Assembly: GCF_026646375.1 (NCBI RefSeq)
Contig: NZ_JAIPPU010000010.1
Span: forward strand, 62,001 to 126,000
Length of the DNA stretch: 64,000 bases
Direction: 5' to 3'
Source of the DNA: Acetobacterium wieringae
GTDB taxonomy: Bacteria; Bacillota; Clostridia; Eubacteriales; Eubacteriaceae
How positions within the stretch are numbered: position 1 is the stretch's first letter; every line of letters begins with the position of its first letter. Of the stretch, positions 18,520-27,647 are shown one piece after another. Made by a program: the position numbers and the translations under genes. The notes under the pieces are model-generated. The model made no database searches, was not told where the DNA came from, and saw nothing but the letters and a program-made list of their open reading frames with translations.

Positions 18520-18705
18520 CTTAACCCCCTTAAAATTATAGTGGGATTATTTTATCATTATTTATCTTGCTTCACAATACTAAACATTCTAATGACAAGT
18601 ATTTACCTTAAATGTATCTTAAGCCTAATCAAGAGGTAATTATTGTCATTCCCAATGATGTTTTAACTCAAATCCGGAACCAATGGCCGATAAATCGCCT
18701 CGTAT

Positions 18706-19197
18706 TCAATTGAGCGGTTGGATTAACGACGCAAAGAGTTGAAAGGTTTCAAGAGCAAACCAGAGTTTAAGTTCAGTTAGCAGGGCTTCGTTTGAGTCAC
18801 TGCAGTGGATCAGATTGTTACAGCAGCGAGCTTCCCGGTCGGCATTATCAAAGGAATCGGTGCCCAGATCACCCCGGATCGTTCCCGGTTCAGCCCGGGC
18901 CGGGTCGGTAGCACCCGTTAATTCCCGGGCGTTGCTGATGGCATTTTCCCCATCCTGACTGAGAATAATGGGCATCATTGCTTTCCCAGCAAAAGCTGTG
19001 ATGGCCATTTTTTTAAACGATTCTCCCAGTTTTTCAACCACGTGGGCGTAATGGGTTAAGATTAAGTCGTCACTAACGCGTTTATATCCGATCATCTCGA
19101 TCCTGAAGTCATGCTCGATAAACCGTTTTATAATCGGTTCAACTAATTCCGTTTCCAACGCATCGGGTTTCATAATAATTAATACATATGATTTCAT
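18706..19197 (-). CDS. ndk: Nucleoside diphosphate kinase
   Basis: Transfers gamma-phosphate between NTPs and NDPs. The 163-residue protein has MKPDALE near the start, GATDPARAEPGTIRGD near residue 94, and the active-site His in NLIHCSDS near 127. The usual GIDTxRNxxHGSDS segment is altered to a Cys-containing form (ARCCNNLIHCSDS), and the C-terminus is slightly longer than the common 140-150 residues. GAGG precedes the ATG. About 500 bp without a gene lie upstream. Confidence 0.92.
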   Translation of the reverse strand: MKSYVLIIMKPDALETELVEPIIKRFIEHDFRIEMIGYKRVSDDLILTHYAHVVEKLGESFKKMAITAFAGKAMMPIILSQDGENAISNARELTGATDPARAEPGTIRGDLGTDSFDNADREARCCNNLIHCSDSNEALLTELKLWFALETFQLFASLIQPLN

Positions 19198-19295
19198 TGC
19201 AAATCCTCACCTTCTATGTTTTGTTGTTATGATATATTAACAAACTAAGATATTAGATATTTTGATACTAAAATACTTAATTAACAGCAAAAAAC

Positions 19296-19336
19296 GCTGA
19301 AGCCGATCCCGCAATAAATGCAGAACCGGCTTCAGC
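19296..19336 (-). terminator. Strong terminator in the gap upstream of ndk
   Basis: GCTGAAGCCG / CGGCTTCAGC form a perfect 10-bp GC-rich stem; six T follow on the minus strand. It would end a transcript coming from the promoter near 19845, not the ndk gene that starts 100 nt further on. Confidence 0.85.
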
Positions 19337-19830
19337 TTTCGATTTCAGATGTCATTCCTTTTGGACTCACCCCTTTCATTTCACCAAAAATCCACTTCTT
19401 CACTTTTCTAAAAGCAATAAACGCTTAACTGGCAAAATTCTTCTGGATATTTTTACATTCACTTCAAATTTTTACCGTTTCAGTGGCAAATCGTCATTTC
19501 CATTATTACGTGGTTAATTATCGTTGATCCATTATTTGTTTTTATGGCCACAGCACTTTAAAAAGTGATGCTTACATCCATAATTAAATACCGATCACCA
19601 ATTAATCAGGCCATCAGTGCGATGCATGTACCCAATTTGGCTTTAATAACTGCTGCATCTTTGGAGATGACAATCGATAAAATCTTATTCATCCATTCGG
19701 GTTATTTTAAATTTTTATCTCTAAACAAATCACCGTCTTTCTAATCTTATCGGCTGTTAAGGTTTATTTACTTTTCAATGATCTTATAATCAATTGAGAA
19801 AAGGATTGTGTTGATCTTTGATTTAGCTAA
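19337..19830 (-). other. Gene-free stretch between a promoter and a terminator; possible ncRNA or decayed gene
   Basis: About 490 bp with no protein-coding frame longer than about 45 codons on either strand. It begins just after a minus-strand promoter and ends at a strong terminator, which is the layout of a small RNA gene. I do not recognise tmRNA, RNase P, 6S or SRP signatures. Short open frames on the minus strand (e.g. one starting MNKILSIVISKDAAVI, 28 codons; one ending KGVSPKGMTSEIES) lack ribosome sites, so a decayed gene is the other option. Confidence 0.4.
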
Positions 19831-19858
19831 ATTATAGCACGTTTCTTTGAAATGTAAA
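19831..19858 (-). promoter_or_regulatory. Promoter driving the 19.3-19.8 kb stretch
   Basis: TTTACA (19853-19858), 16-nt spacer ending in TGC, and consensus TATAAT (19831-19836) on the minus strand. No recognised gene follows before the terminator at 19296-19336. Confidence 0.65.
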
Positions 19859-19896
19859 GGCATTTTTTGTAAACGTTTTTATTTCTTTTGTAAACC

Positions 19897-20580
19897 TTAA
19901 GCATCGGCTTTAAGCAGCAGTTTTTCGCGATGTAATTCAATCGTCGGATCGATCACAAAAACTGCACTGATTTGATCATTAAAACTCGCTAAGACCTGTT
20001 CCGGCTTGACACATTGCTGCTCGATATAAATCAGTGTCATCTTAACATTGACGTGATCGATTTCGCTGTCTGGAAATACCGAAATCGATTCAATAAAGGG
20101 TCGGATATTTTTTTCAACAAATTTCCCTTTTTTATTTCTTTTCTGAACCAAAATCTGTGGAAGTTCCAGATACATGCGCACTGACTCTGCCAATTCGCCT
20201 AAATCAGTTTCTGGCATGACCTTGACACGAATCTGATAGTCACTTTTATACAGCGATGCCGACAGGGATTCGACCCCCTCACCACAGATTTTTGCAGTAA
20301 CAATTTCCAGACCACTCGGCAATACATGGTTCATGCGGCTGATAAAGCTGTCCACATTGATATCCGTTGACACAATCACCTCGCCATACTCCGAGTCACT
20401 GGTTAAACCCACTGACATCGCCAGCGCAAATGACATCCGGGGATGGGGATTAAAACCCTGGGAATATGCGACCGGGATATTCGCCCGGCGAAACGCCCGT
20501 TGAAACAATCGTTGCTGATCCAAATGGGATAAAAAACGCAGCGGAGTTGATCGTTTAAATTGATACTGTATTTTAACCAT
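19897..20580 (-). CDS. DUF2344 / TIGR03936 family protein
   Basis: About 227 residues, beginning MVKIQYQFKRSTPLRFLSHL with GFNPHPRMSFALAMSVGL near residue 50, the hallmark of this family, which is nearly always next to or fused with the TIGR03960 radical SAM protein. The ATG at 20580 overlaps the end of that gene by 8 nt (ATGGTTAA), indicating coupling; an earlier in-frame start at 20616 lies within the radical SAM gene. Function is unknown; a role in RNA or ribosome modification has been suggested for the pair but is not shown here. Confidence 0.85.
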   Translation of the reverse strand: MVKIQYQFKRSTPLRFLSHLDQQRLFQRAFRRANIPVAYSQGFNPHPRMSFALAMSVGLTSDSEYGEVIVSTDINVDSFISRMNHVLPSGLEIVTAKICGEGVESLSASLYKSDYQIRVKVMPETDLGELAESVRMYLELPQILVQKRNKKGKFVEKNIRPFIESISVFPDSEIDHVNVKMTLIYIEQQCVKPEQVLASFNDQISAVFVIDPTIELHREKLLLKADA

Positions 20581-22420
20581 TGCATTTCCAGCCTTTCTTG
20601 AATTCCATAATGCCACAATTTGAACACGTATCGGGGCAAAACGGCGTTGTTAAAGCTGTCTCGGCTTTTTCCGCTTCGCTTTGTAAAAAGTCCTTAGTAA
20701 TGCCCGTATCAATAAAATCCCAAGGTAGAATTTCGCTGTAGTCTCGGTTTCGCAAAGCATAAAAATCTGGGTCGACCCCGGCTTCAACAAAGGCATCCAT
20801 CCATTTTTGAAGATCAAAGCATTCGCCCCAGCCATCAAAGCGGCAACCTTTTTGATGAGCTTTTTCCAGCACCGAACCCAAACGACGGTCACCCCGAGCA
20901 AAGACTGCTTCTAAGAAGCTAACCCCGCTGTCATGCCAGCTGTACGAAATCTTGCGATCTTTAATACTGGCTTTTAAATGACGTTGTTTCTGCTTAAATT
21001 CTTCCTGGGTATTCTGGCCCATCCACTGAAAAGGCGTAAATGGCTTGGGCACAAAGGAAGAGGTGCTTAAAACGACTTTCAAACTTTTGTTACGCTCTTC
21101 CCGATCTATTTTAAAATATTCGTCCACAACTTTTTGCCCTAAATCAGCAATACCTTCAATATCTGCCAGCGTTTCCCCTGGTAAACCAATCATGAAATAC
21201 AATTTAACATGTCCCCAGCCCTTTTCAAAAGCGGTTCGTACCGTATCAAGCAGGTTTTCCTCGGTAACACCTTTATTGATAACGTCCCGCATCCGTTGGG
21301 TTCCTGCTTCTGGTGCCAGCGTCAAACCGGTTTTGCGAACTTTCTGGATTTCTTCAAGCATCTCAATGCTTAAGGAGTCAATTCGCAGTGATGGCAAGGA
21401 AATACTGACTTTTCCATCTGTATAATCACAAACCAGGTTTTTAATCAGTGCCTCAATTTCACTGTAATCGCCGGTACTGAGAGACGACAGTGAAACCTCA
21501 TCGTAGCCAGTGGCGTCGATCAGTGCTTTTATTTTTGCCTGGATGGTAGGCACGGTTTTTTCCCGAGTCGGGCGGTAGATCATCCCAGCCTGACAAAAAC
21601 GGCAACCCCGGCCACAGCCTCTAAATATTTCATAGCTGATTCGATCATGGACGGTTTCGGTATAAGAGACTACAATTTTTTCAGGGAAATAAGCATTGTT
21701 GAGGTCTTCAATAAATTGTTTGCGGATTATTGATGGCGCCTCTTTGACAATCGGCTCAAAGGCGGTAATCAACCCAGTCTGTTCATCATAGTTGACCTGA
21801 TAAAATGCCGGGACATAAACCCCTTCTATCTGTGCTACCCTTTTCAGAAAGTCCTGGCGGTTACCACCCGTATTTTTCCACTCCCGGTGGGCAGCCATAA
21901 TTTTAAGAATCACCTCTTCTGCTTCACCGATGACAAAAAGATCAATAAAGTCAGCCAATGGTTCCGGATTATAGGCGCAGGGGCCCCCGGCAATCACAAA
22001 CGGTTCGTCTTCCTCTCGCAAAGCGCTTCGTTGGGTGATCTTGCCTAACTCCAGCATGTTTAAAATATTACTGAAGCTCATTTCATATTGCAGTGTAAAT
22101 CCCACAAAATCGTAATCGTTCAAGGGCAGCATTGATTCCAGGCCATATAGTGGCAAATTATGCTGACGTAATTGTTCTTCCATATCGACCCAGGGGGCAA
22201 ATACCCGCTCACACCAGATATCTTTTTCTTCGTTGAGTAAACCATAGAGTATTTTCATACCCAAATGGGACATTCCCACCTCATACGTATCCGGAAAGGC
22301 AAAGGCAAAACGAATCATCTCCGGACTCGGATTCTTATGGACTGCGTTCACCTCATTACCCAGATAGGTGATTGGTTTTGTCACCAGAGGTAAAATATTT
22401 TTTTCAATATAATTATTCAT
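20573..22420 (-). CDS. TIGR03960-family B12-binding radical SAM protein
   Basis: 615 residues with an N-terminal cobalamin-binding-like region (FAFPDTYEVGMSHLGMKILY near residue 40; VIAGGPCAYNPEPLADFIDL near 140), a radical SAM core with CGRGCRFCQAG (CxxxCxxC) near 270 and GLTLAPEAGTQRMRDVINKG near 365, and a C-terminal region ending in a Cys pair (CPDTCSNCG). The partner DUF2344 gene overlaps its 3' end. Substrate unknown. Confidence 0.87.
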   Translation of the reverse strand: MNNYIEKNILPLVTKPITYLGNEVNAVHKNPSPEMIRFAFAFPDTYEVGMSHLGMKILYGLLNEEKDIWCERVFAPWVDMEEQLRQHNLPLYGLESMLPLNDYDFVGFTLQYEMSFSNILNMLELGKITQRSALREEDEPFVIAGGPCAYNPEPLADFIDLFVIGEAEEVILKIMAAHREWKNTGGNRQDFLKRVAQIEGVYVPAFYQVNYDEQTGLITAFEPIVKEAPSIIRKQFIEDLNNAYFPEKIVVSYTETVHDRISYEIFRGCGRGCRFCQAGMIYRPTREKTVPTIQAKIKALIDATGYDEVSLSSLSTGDYSEIEALIKNLVCDYTDGKVSISLPSLRIDSLSIEMLEEIQKVRKTGLTLAPEAGTQRMRDVINKGVTEENLLDTVRTAFEKGWGHVKLYFMIGLPGETLADIEGIADLGQKVVDEYFKIDREERNKSLKVVLSTSSFVPKPFTPFQWMGQNTQEEFKQKQRHLKASIKDRKISYSWHDSGVSFLEAVFARGDRRLGSVLEKAHQKGCRFDGWGECFDLQKWMDAFVEAGVDPDFYALRNRDYSEILPWDFIDTGITKDFLQSEAEKAETALTTPFCPDTCSNCGIMEFKKGWKCNG

Positions 22421-22570
22421 TCATTTCCTCATATTTATAATTTTTAAAACTGTCTGACTCATTTTAGCACACCTTATCTTACATGATTCTTATCAGCTTG
22501 TACAGTCCTCACCTCAGAATAAATATTCAGTCACATCACCCTGCTCCGACAATTATTCTAAAAAGCGCAT

Positions 22571-22599
22571 TTGATTAACGTTATCAATTATGATAGACT
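22571..22599 (+). promoter_or_regulatory. Probable promoter of nhaC
   Basis: TTGATT (22571-22576), 17-nt spacer, TAGACT (22594-22599). The -35 box is part of an imperfect palindrome TTGATTAACGTTATCAA, a possible operator. Confidence 0.5.
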
Positions 22600-22604
22600 A
22601 CACC

Positions 22605-22640
22605 CTGTTTGAAAAATTTGAGTCAGGTAATTTCAAACAG
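22605..22640 (+). promoter_or_regulatory. Hairpin in nhaC leader
   Basis: CTGTTTGAAA and TTTCAAACAG are a perfect 10-bp stem in the transcribed leader, with seven T beginning 8 nt further on. It could be an attenuator or a sensing element for the antiporter; it matches no riboswitch that I recognise. Confidence 0.5.
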
Positions 22641-22701
22641 CTGAGCGTTTTTTTGAGCTTTCTGCAATTATCTGAAACTATGTTCATGAGAGGAGAAAAA
22701 A

Positions 22702-24264
22702 TTGTTTGAAACAGTCGATGTGGGCATTTTGTCCATTATTCCACCAATGATTGCCATTGTTCTGGCTTTGATTACAAAAGAAGTTATCTCCGCCCTGCTA
22801 ATCGGAATTTTATCCGGAACCCTGATTTATGTCATTAACAGCGGCGGCGGTCTGATTGAAATGGGTACGATTGCTTTTGGCCTGATGGCTGAAACCGTCG
22901 GTGAACCGGGCAAGTTTAATATCATCCTATTTTTGGGGCTGCTGGGAGCCTTGGTTTATGTCGTAACCATTGCCGGCGGTTCTCGAGCTTATGGCAACTG
23001 GGCCGCCACCAAGCTTAAATCCCGCCGCAGTGCTCAACTGGCAACCAGCGCTCTAGGCGTTATTATTTTCGTTGATGATTATTTTAACTGCCTCACTGTT
23101 GGCACGGTTATGAAACCAGTCACTGACAAATATCAGATTTCCCGGGCCAAGCTGGCCTACATTATCGATTCCACTGCTGCTCCAGTCTGCATCATCGCCC
23201 CGATTTCCAGTTGGGCGGCAGCTGTAGGCTCAACACTCTATGAAACAGGATCTTTCCAAAATGAACTGAGTGCTTTCGTGGCAACAATCCCTTACAATCT
23301 TTATGCGTTATTAAGTATCTTGATGGTTATTATTATTTCTGTTACCAATATGGACTTCGGATCTATAGCCCGGATTGAACAGCGAGCCACCGAAACCGGC
23401 GAACTGGGTGCCCTGGATACAGAACTGGAAGAAAAAATTCTGATGGATGGCAAAGGCACAATCTGGGATCTGATTATTCCAATCACCTCGCTGATTGTCT
23501 TTTCTATTCTCTCGATGCTCCAAAATGGTGGCTACTGGTCCGGCAAAGGCTTGACCTTATCGGAAGCCTTTGGTAATTGTGATGCCTCTGCCGCCCTGGT
23601 AATGGGCGCCTTCTGGGCACTGGTTGTGACCTTTTTGCTATTTATCCCACGTAAACTGATTGATTTTAAAACCTTTATGGGTGGCATCGGCGAAGGAATC
23701 AAAACCATGGTTCCGGCGTACATTATTCTAACCCTTGCCTGGACCATTGGTGCCCTGTGTCAGGATCTGCTGGGTACCGGCCTCTTTATTGGCGAACTGG
23801 TTAAATCCAGCAGTATCCCAGTGGGGCTCATTCCGGCCATGATTTTCCTGGTTTCGGCACTGTTATCTTTTTCCATCGGTACAGCCTGGGGTACCTTTGG
23901 GATCTTCATTCCGATTGTCGTCATGATTTCCCAATACACCGCCCCGGAGCTGATGGTAGTGACCTTATCAGCGACTTTGGCCGGATCAGTCTTTGGCGAC
24001 CATTGTTCACCCATTTCGGATACCACCATCTTATCTTCAACCGGTGCCGGCTGTGATCATATTCAGCACGTCTCAACCCAAATGCTCTATGCCCTGGTGG
24101 TGGCATCCTGTAGTTTTATCGGTTATCTGGTCGCTGGTTTAAGCTATGGAAACCTTCTGCTGACCTGGGTAACCTCGGTCGGACTACTGATTGGATCACT
24201 AATCGTATTCCATCGGATTTCCCAAACCCGCATCACAAAACTAGATTTCTCCACCCCGGATTAA
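22702..24264 (+). CDS. nhaC: Na+/H+ antiporter, NhaC family
   Basis: Membrane antiporter for sodium and pH balance, 520 residues, about 12 segments. Family features: IIFVDDYFNCLTVGTVMKPV near residue 117 (paired Asp within a membrane helix), IDSTAAPVCIIAPISSWAA near 155, SFSIGTAWGTFGIFIPI near 392 and GDHCSPISDTTILSSTGAGC near 432. The TTG at 22702 follows AGGAG by 6 nt. Monocistronic, with a leader hairpin and a downstream terminator. Confidence 0.92.
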   Translation: MFETVDVGILSIIPPMIAIVLALITKEVISALLIGILSGTLIYVINSGGGLIEMGTIAFGLMAETVGEPGKFNIILFLGLLGALVYVVTIAGGSRAYGNWAATKLKSRRSAQLATSALGVIIFVDDYFNCLTVGTVMKPVTDKYQISRAKLAYIIDSTAAPVCIIAPISSWAAAVGSTLYETGSFQNELSAFVATIPYNLYALLSILMVIIISVTNMDFGSIARIEQRATETGELGALDTELEEKILMDGKGTIWDLIIPITSLIVFSILSMLQNGGYWSGKGLTLSEAFGNCDASAALVMGAFWALVVTFLLFIPRKLIDFKTFMGGIGEGIKTMVPAYIILTLAWTIGALCQDLLGTGLFIGELVKSSSIPVGLIPAMIFLVSALLSFSIGTAWGTFGIFIPIVVMISQYTAPELMVVTLSATLAGSVFGDHCSPISDTTILSSTGAGCDHIQHVSTQMLYALVVASCSFIGYLVAGLSYGNLLLTWVTSVGLLIGSLIVFHRISQTRITKLDFSTPD

Positions 24265-24277
24265 TGCTGTTCATTTC

Positions 24278-24317
24278 AAATGTCCGCTATTTTGCAATAA
24301 AATGGCGGACACTTTTT
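24278..24317. terminator. Terminator after nhaC, shared with convergent methyltransferase gene
   Basis: TGTCCGC-ATTTT and AAAAT-GCGGACA form a long stem followed by TTTTT on the plus strand; AAA flank on the other side lets it work both ways. Confidence 0.8.
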
Positions 24318-24322
24318 CTACA

Positions 24323-25126
24323 TCACACTATTTCCCAGATCAGTTCGCCTTTTCGTTGTTGTAACACTTCAGTTACCACGCCATTTTCTGCCACTTGAGC
24401 CAAATGTTGATGAACCTGTGCAAGCTGATCCGGATTATCTAAAACGGCCAGTTCCCGAGTATAAATCCCCTTTGCTTTTTCCAGTGGGAAAACTCGCTTA
24501 TGAAGCCCTGTTTCATATGTCAGTTCGGGGAATATTCCCTTTGTCCATAAAATATTAAAGATATAGTTCAGCTTATTAAACTGGCGGATATAATGTTGAT
24601 TTGTTAATGTGTAGAGTGTTTCTTTCAGACAACTATGTCGTTCCACAAACGATGACAGATAACAAAAACCTCTGGAGGCACCGATCATTTTATAAAGATG
24701 ATCCGGTTTGCAAATCGCCGGCGACATGCTGGCAATTACCAGATCAAAGGATTCTAGGTAGTGAAAGCTGTCCCAATCCGAGTGAATAAACTCGGTATTT
24801 TGTAACCCTGCTGCTTCGGCATTTTCTCTGGCATAGCGCACCATCTTTTTAGAAAAATCCAGCCCTACCACTTTTTTTGCTTTTTTTGCCAACTCAACTG
24901 CAAATTGTCCCGGCCCACAACCAATATCCAAAACGGTTGTTTCATTTGTGATAATCCCTTTGTTAATCAAGGCCTGAACCTTGTCTTTTCGATTTAACTG
25001 GGCATCTTCTGTTGACGATGAAAGATTGTATTCTTCCGCCCGAAAGTCCCAAAATTCTGCAGTCGGTTCTTTTTTTTGGTTATCACTTAACCAGAGCTCT
25101 TCAAAATATGCTGTTTTAAACTGCAT
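24323..25126 (-). CDS. Class I SAM-dependent methyltransferase
   Basis: 267 residues with the glycine-rich SAM loop VLDIGCGPGQFAVELAKKA near residue 65, motif II VVGLDFSKKMV and the acidic end of post-I. Substrate is not evident; in an anaerobe with corrinoid metabolism a small-molecule methyltransferase is plausible. Last of a four-gene minus-strand run (ATPase, kinase, small DMT carrier, methyltransferase) with short gaps, although the functional link is unclear. Confidence 0.82.
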   Translation of the reverse strand: MQFKTAYFEELWLSDNQKKEPTAEFWDFRAEEYNLSSSTEDAQLNRKDKVQALINKGIITNETTVLDIGCGPGQFAVELAKKAKKVVGLDFSKKMVRYARENAEAAGLQNTEFIHSDWDSFHYLESFDLVIASMSPAICKPDHLYKMIGASRGFCYLSSFVERHSCLKETLYTLTNQHYIRQFNKLNYIFNILWTKGIFPELTYETGLHKRVFPLEKAKGIYTRELAVLDNPDQLAQVHQHLAQVAENGVVTEVLQQRKGELIWEIV

Positions 25127-25165
25127 CCGGCATCCTTCTCCTTATTTAAATTTAATTACAGGTAA

Positions 25166-25597
25166 TTATCGATTAATAAAAAACAATCCTATCAGGCAAA
25201 GTGCAATTCCCACCAGATGATTGGTGGTCAAAACCTCTTTGTATAGTAAGATGCCAATAGGTATCAGTAAGATCGCCAATGAGATATTGGCAACCAGCGA
25301 CCCCAGGCTGATATTCCATCCAGCCCGGTAGGCGGTAATGTAACCAAATTCAAGGGCAACAACCGAAATCCCCAGAGCAAAACTGGTCCAGTTCAGTCGT
25401 TTAACCGACTGGACGATTCCTTCTTCCAAGCCATTGGCCAGCATCAGAATTAGCGTCAATAACGCAGCTACCAGATATGTAACTAAGAGTGATAAAAAAG
25501 GATTGACCGTCTCCGGTGTCGACTTCGTACAAATGTTATAGAACACATTAGCGGTTACAATTAATAAAATGGGCAGATAATAGGCGAATTCATTCAA
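25166..25597 (-). CDS. Small DMT-superfamily (EamA-like) membrane protein
   Basis: 143 residues, five hydrophobic segments (e.g. YYLPILLIVTANVFYNI at the start and LVGIALCLIGLFFINR at the end): one EamA repeat, half of the usual ten-segment carrier, so it would act as a dimer like EmrE-type proteins. Start is TTG at 25597; an AAGGAAGGGGAG stretch lies 12 nt upstream, which is long. It begins 22 bp after the kinase gene stop. Substrate unknown. Confidence 0.75.
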   Translation of the reverse strand: MNEFAYYLPILLIVTANVFYNICTKSTPETVNPFLSLLVTYLVAALLTLILMLANGLEEGIVQSVKRLNWTSFALGISVVALEFGYITAYRAGWNISLGSLVANISLAILLIPIGILLYKEVLTTNHLVGIALCLIGLFFINR

Positions 25598-25619
25598 CGT
25601 TCTTAGGCACTCCCCTTCC

Positions 25620-26393
25620 TTATAAATTAGTGTATGACTGTTTAAAGATATGTAGAGATTCCCAATGTTGTATAATGTCAGCTCTTAAAACCCGAAAATT
25701 CTGATAGGGTTTTTCAATGTACAATAACCGCTTGATGACTAACCGCTCTTCTTCTGATAGATTAAACTGTTCTATTCCGCCGTGATTTGGACTTGCGGTT
25801 ATTTCGTCGCAGTTTAATGCCAGACGCATAAAAACATCACCGATCCCCCAAAAATCCGGATTAAAGTGAGTGTCAAATGACACCATCTTTCTGGCTGAAC
25901 CAAAATCAATCAGTGACAACTGCTCACCAGTCCATAGAATATTGTCAACTTTAATATCCCGATGGCTAATGCCAAGGTTTTCCAGATAATCCATAACCGC
26001 AATTAATTGATAGAAAATATTGGTGATTTCAGTTTTACTAAAAGCATAGTCCCACGCCAGCCAATCATCCAGGGTTTGGCCCGGCATTTTTTGCATCACC
26101 AATCCAAAGCACCCATCCTGATCAATGACCTGTATCAATTTGGGAATGGCAGGATGACTGATGGTTTTAAGAAACTTACTTTCCCAGATCAATTTCGTTT
26201 TGCGGCGCTTGACATCATTCGAGTGAAAAATTTTAGCTACATAGTCCTGATCTTCCCGGGATATCAAATAGCAGCACCCAAAGCGACCCTGACCCAGGGG
26301 TTTAACCAGTGCAAACCCATTAAGCGCAAGAACTCCCCGGAGAGTAGTGAGACGACTACCATTCAATCTCATCAACTGATAAGGGCTTTTCAT
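25620..26393 (-). CDS. Serine/threonine protein kinase-like protein
   Basis: About 257 residues with a full kinase core: P-loop LGQGRFGCCYLI near residue 30, Lys in YVAKIF, catalytic loop HRDIKVDNILW near 135 and metal motif DFGSARK. No membrane segment or PASTA repeats follow, so it is a soluble single-domain kinase unlike PknB. The ATG at 26393 overlaps the end of the ABC ATPase gene by 38 nt; ATG at 26372 is an alternative, and neither has a strong ribosome site. Target unknown. Confidence 0.82.
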   Translation of the reverse strand: MKSPYQLMRLNGSRLTTLRGVLALNGFALVKPLGQGRFGCCYLISREDQDYVAKIFHSNDVKRRKTKLIWESKFLKTISHPAIPKLIQVIDQDGCFGLVMQKMPGQTLDDWLAWDYAFSKTEITNIFYQLIAVMDYLENLGISHRDIKVDNILWTGEQLSLIDFGSARKMVSFDTHFNPDFWGIGDVFMRLALNCDEITASPNHGGIEQFNLSEEERLVIKRLLYIEKPYQNFRVLRADIIQHWESLHIFKQSYTNL

Positions 26394-27060
26394 TGAGATA
26401 ACTCTTCTGAACCTGACCATTTTTCATAATAATGACCTTATCGGCCATCGGTGTAATGGCTTGGTTATGGGTAATCAGAATGACCGTCATCTTTTCTTTT
26501 CGGCTGGTTTCCTGGAGTAGTTTTAAAATATTCTTGCCCGTATTATAATCCAGCGCTCCAGTCGGTTCATCACAAAGCAATAGTTTGGGACGTTTAGCCA
26601 GAGCTCTGGCAATCGCCACCCGCTGCTGTTCGCCTCCGGAAAGCTGTGAAGGAAAATTTCCCAGTCGCTCTTCCAAACCCACACTTCTTAAAACCGTTTC
26701 AGCATCCATCGGGTCATGACAGATCTGGGTCGCCAACTCAACGTTTTCAACCGCCGTGAGATTTTGAATCAAATTATAAAATTGAAAAACAAAACCGGTG
26801 TCGTAACGCCGATATTCGGCCAACTCCCGACGGTTTAAGGCCGCAACATTTTTTTCACCAACAATCACCTGGCCTTCATCACAGTCGTCCATTCCCCCCA
26901 GAATATTAAGAACCGTTGTTTTTCCAGCCCCGCTTGGGCCCACAACCACTGCAAATTCGCCCTCATCAATAAAAAAATTGATCCCATTGGCGGCATTAAT
27001 GGTTACCTCTCCCATATGATAGCGCTTATGTACATCTTTAAATTCAATAAAATGTTTCAT
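26356..27060 (-). CDS. ABC transporter ATP-binding protein, MacB/LolD type, without permease
   Basis: 234 residues with Walker [10 protein letters not shown] near 42, [20 protein letters not shown]-loop near 93, signature [15 protein letters not shown] near 140 and Walker [13 protein letters not shown] near 162: the set typical of FtsX-permease partners. No permease gene is adjacent; the next gene is a kinase that overlaps it. Either the partner is elsewhere or a permease was lost, possibly at the repeat element upstream. Confidence 0.87.
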   Translation of the reverse strand: MKHFIEFKDVHKRYHMGEVTINAANGINFFIDEGEFAVVVGPSGAGKTTVLNILGGMDDCDEGQVIVGEKNVAALNRRELAEYRRYDTGFVFQFYNLIQNLTAVENVELATQICHDPMDAETVLRSVGLEERLGNFPSQLSGGEQQRVAIARALAKRPKLLLCDEPTGALDYNTGKNILKLLQETSRKEKMTVILITHNQAITPMADKVIIMKNGQVQKSYLNEKPLSVDEIEW

Positions 27061-27209
27061 CTTTTTTGTCCTTCTTCAGTTAATTGAGGTACTGCACCCC
27101 TTACAAACAATCATGGCTGTTATCAGTATAGCGAATAAACCGCTGAAAAGCCAGTCAGCTCGAAAAAAAAGAAAGGTTTCCCTTTCTTTGAGGTTGTCGA
27201 TAAACTCCC

Positions 27210-27320
27210 GTACCGACCAATGACCAAGGGGTCAGACCCTTGTTAATCTGTTGTCCGCTGCGGATTCGGACAAGCGAGCCGTGTCCGCTGCGGACAACAT
27301 GATGTAACAAGTGTCGGTAC
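27210..27320. repeat. Palindromic repeat element A
   Basis: About 111 bp bounded by GTACCGAC and GTCGGTAC, with nested inverted pairs GTTGTCCGC / GCGGACAAC and AGGGGTCAGACCCT. Its left end (GTACCGACCAATGACCAAGG) and right end (ACAACATGATGTAACA..) recur, in inverted order, in element D. It fills most of the 309-bp gap upstream of the ABC ATPase gene; no gene is seen in the remainder. Confidence 0.85.
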
Positions 27321-27369
27321 TAGGCTATCTTTCTGATTCGTATCTGATCCTGTAGCAGCAACAGATTTG

Positions 27370-27552
27370 TTATTTTTTGGCTGGCTCCCATTTGCAGCGT
27401 ATCGGGGAGACAATGGCTTCTTCTTTTTTTAGCTGCTTAAAGGCTTTATCAACTTCTTTGCGATCAACCTTTAAGGCTTTTTCAACTTCGCCAGCAGTCA
27501 TCGGTGCGCCATACTGTTCCATGTAAGCTAAAATTTTATCCTTCAGTTCCAT
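27370..27552 (-). CDS. Small winged-helix-like protein of unknown function
   Basis: 60 residues. The pattern of three helices (KILAYMEQYG; TAGEVEKALKV; RKEVDKAFKQLKKEE) followed by a short basic strand (IVSPIRCKW) is that of a minimal winged-helix DNA-binding fold. GGAGGG lies 7 nt before the ATG. It stands between the MFS carrier gene and repeat A. I do not recognise the family with certainty; DsrD-like or MarR-like small regulators are possible relatives. Confidence 0.7.
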   Translation of the reverse strand: MELKDKILAYMEQYGAPMTAGEVEKALKVDRKEVDKAFKQLKKEEAIVSPIRCKWEPAKK

Positions 27553-27647
27553 ATTTGCCCTCCAAATTCATTCATTCTTATGACAAATTCTAACAGAACA
27601 TTCTTAATTCGGGTTTTAATTTTACCAATCACTGGCCATAGTGGTGC

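Noticed and set aside
19337..19830. tmRNA, RNase P or 6S RNA in the gap
   Set aside because: No CCA end, tag frame, or conserved RNase P core sequence could be found.
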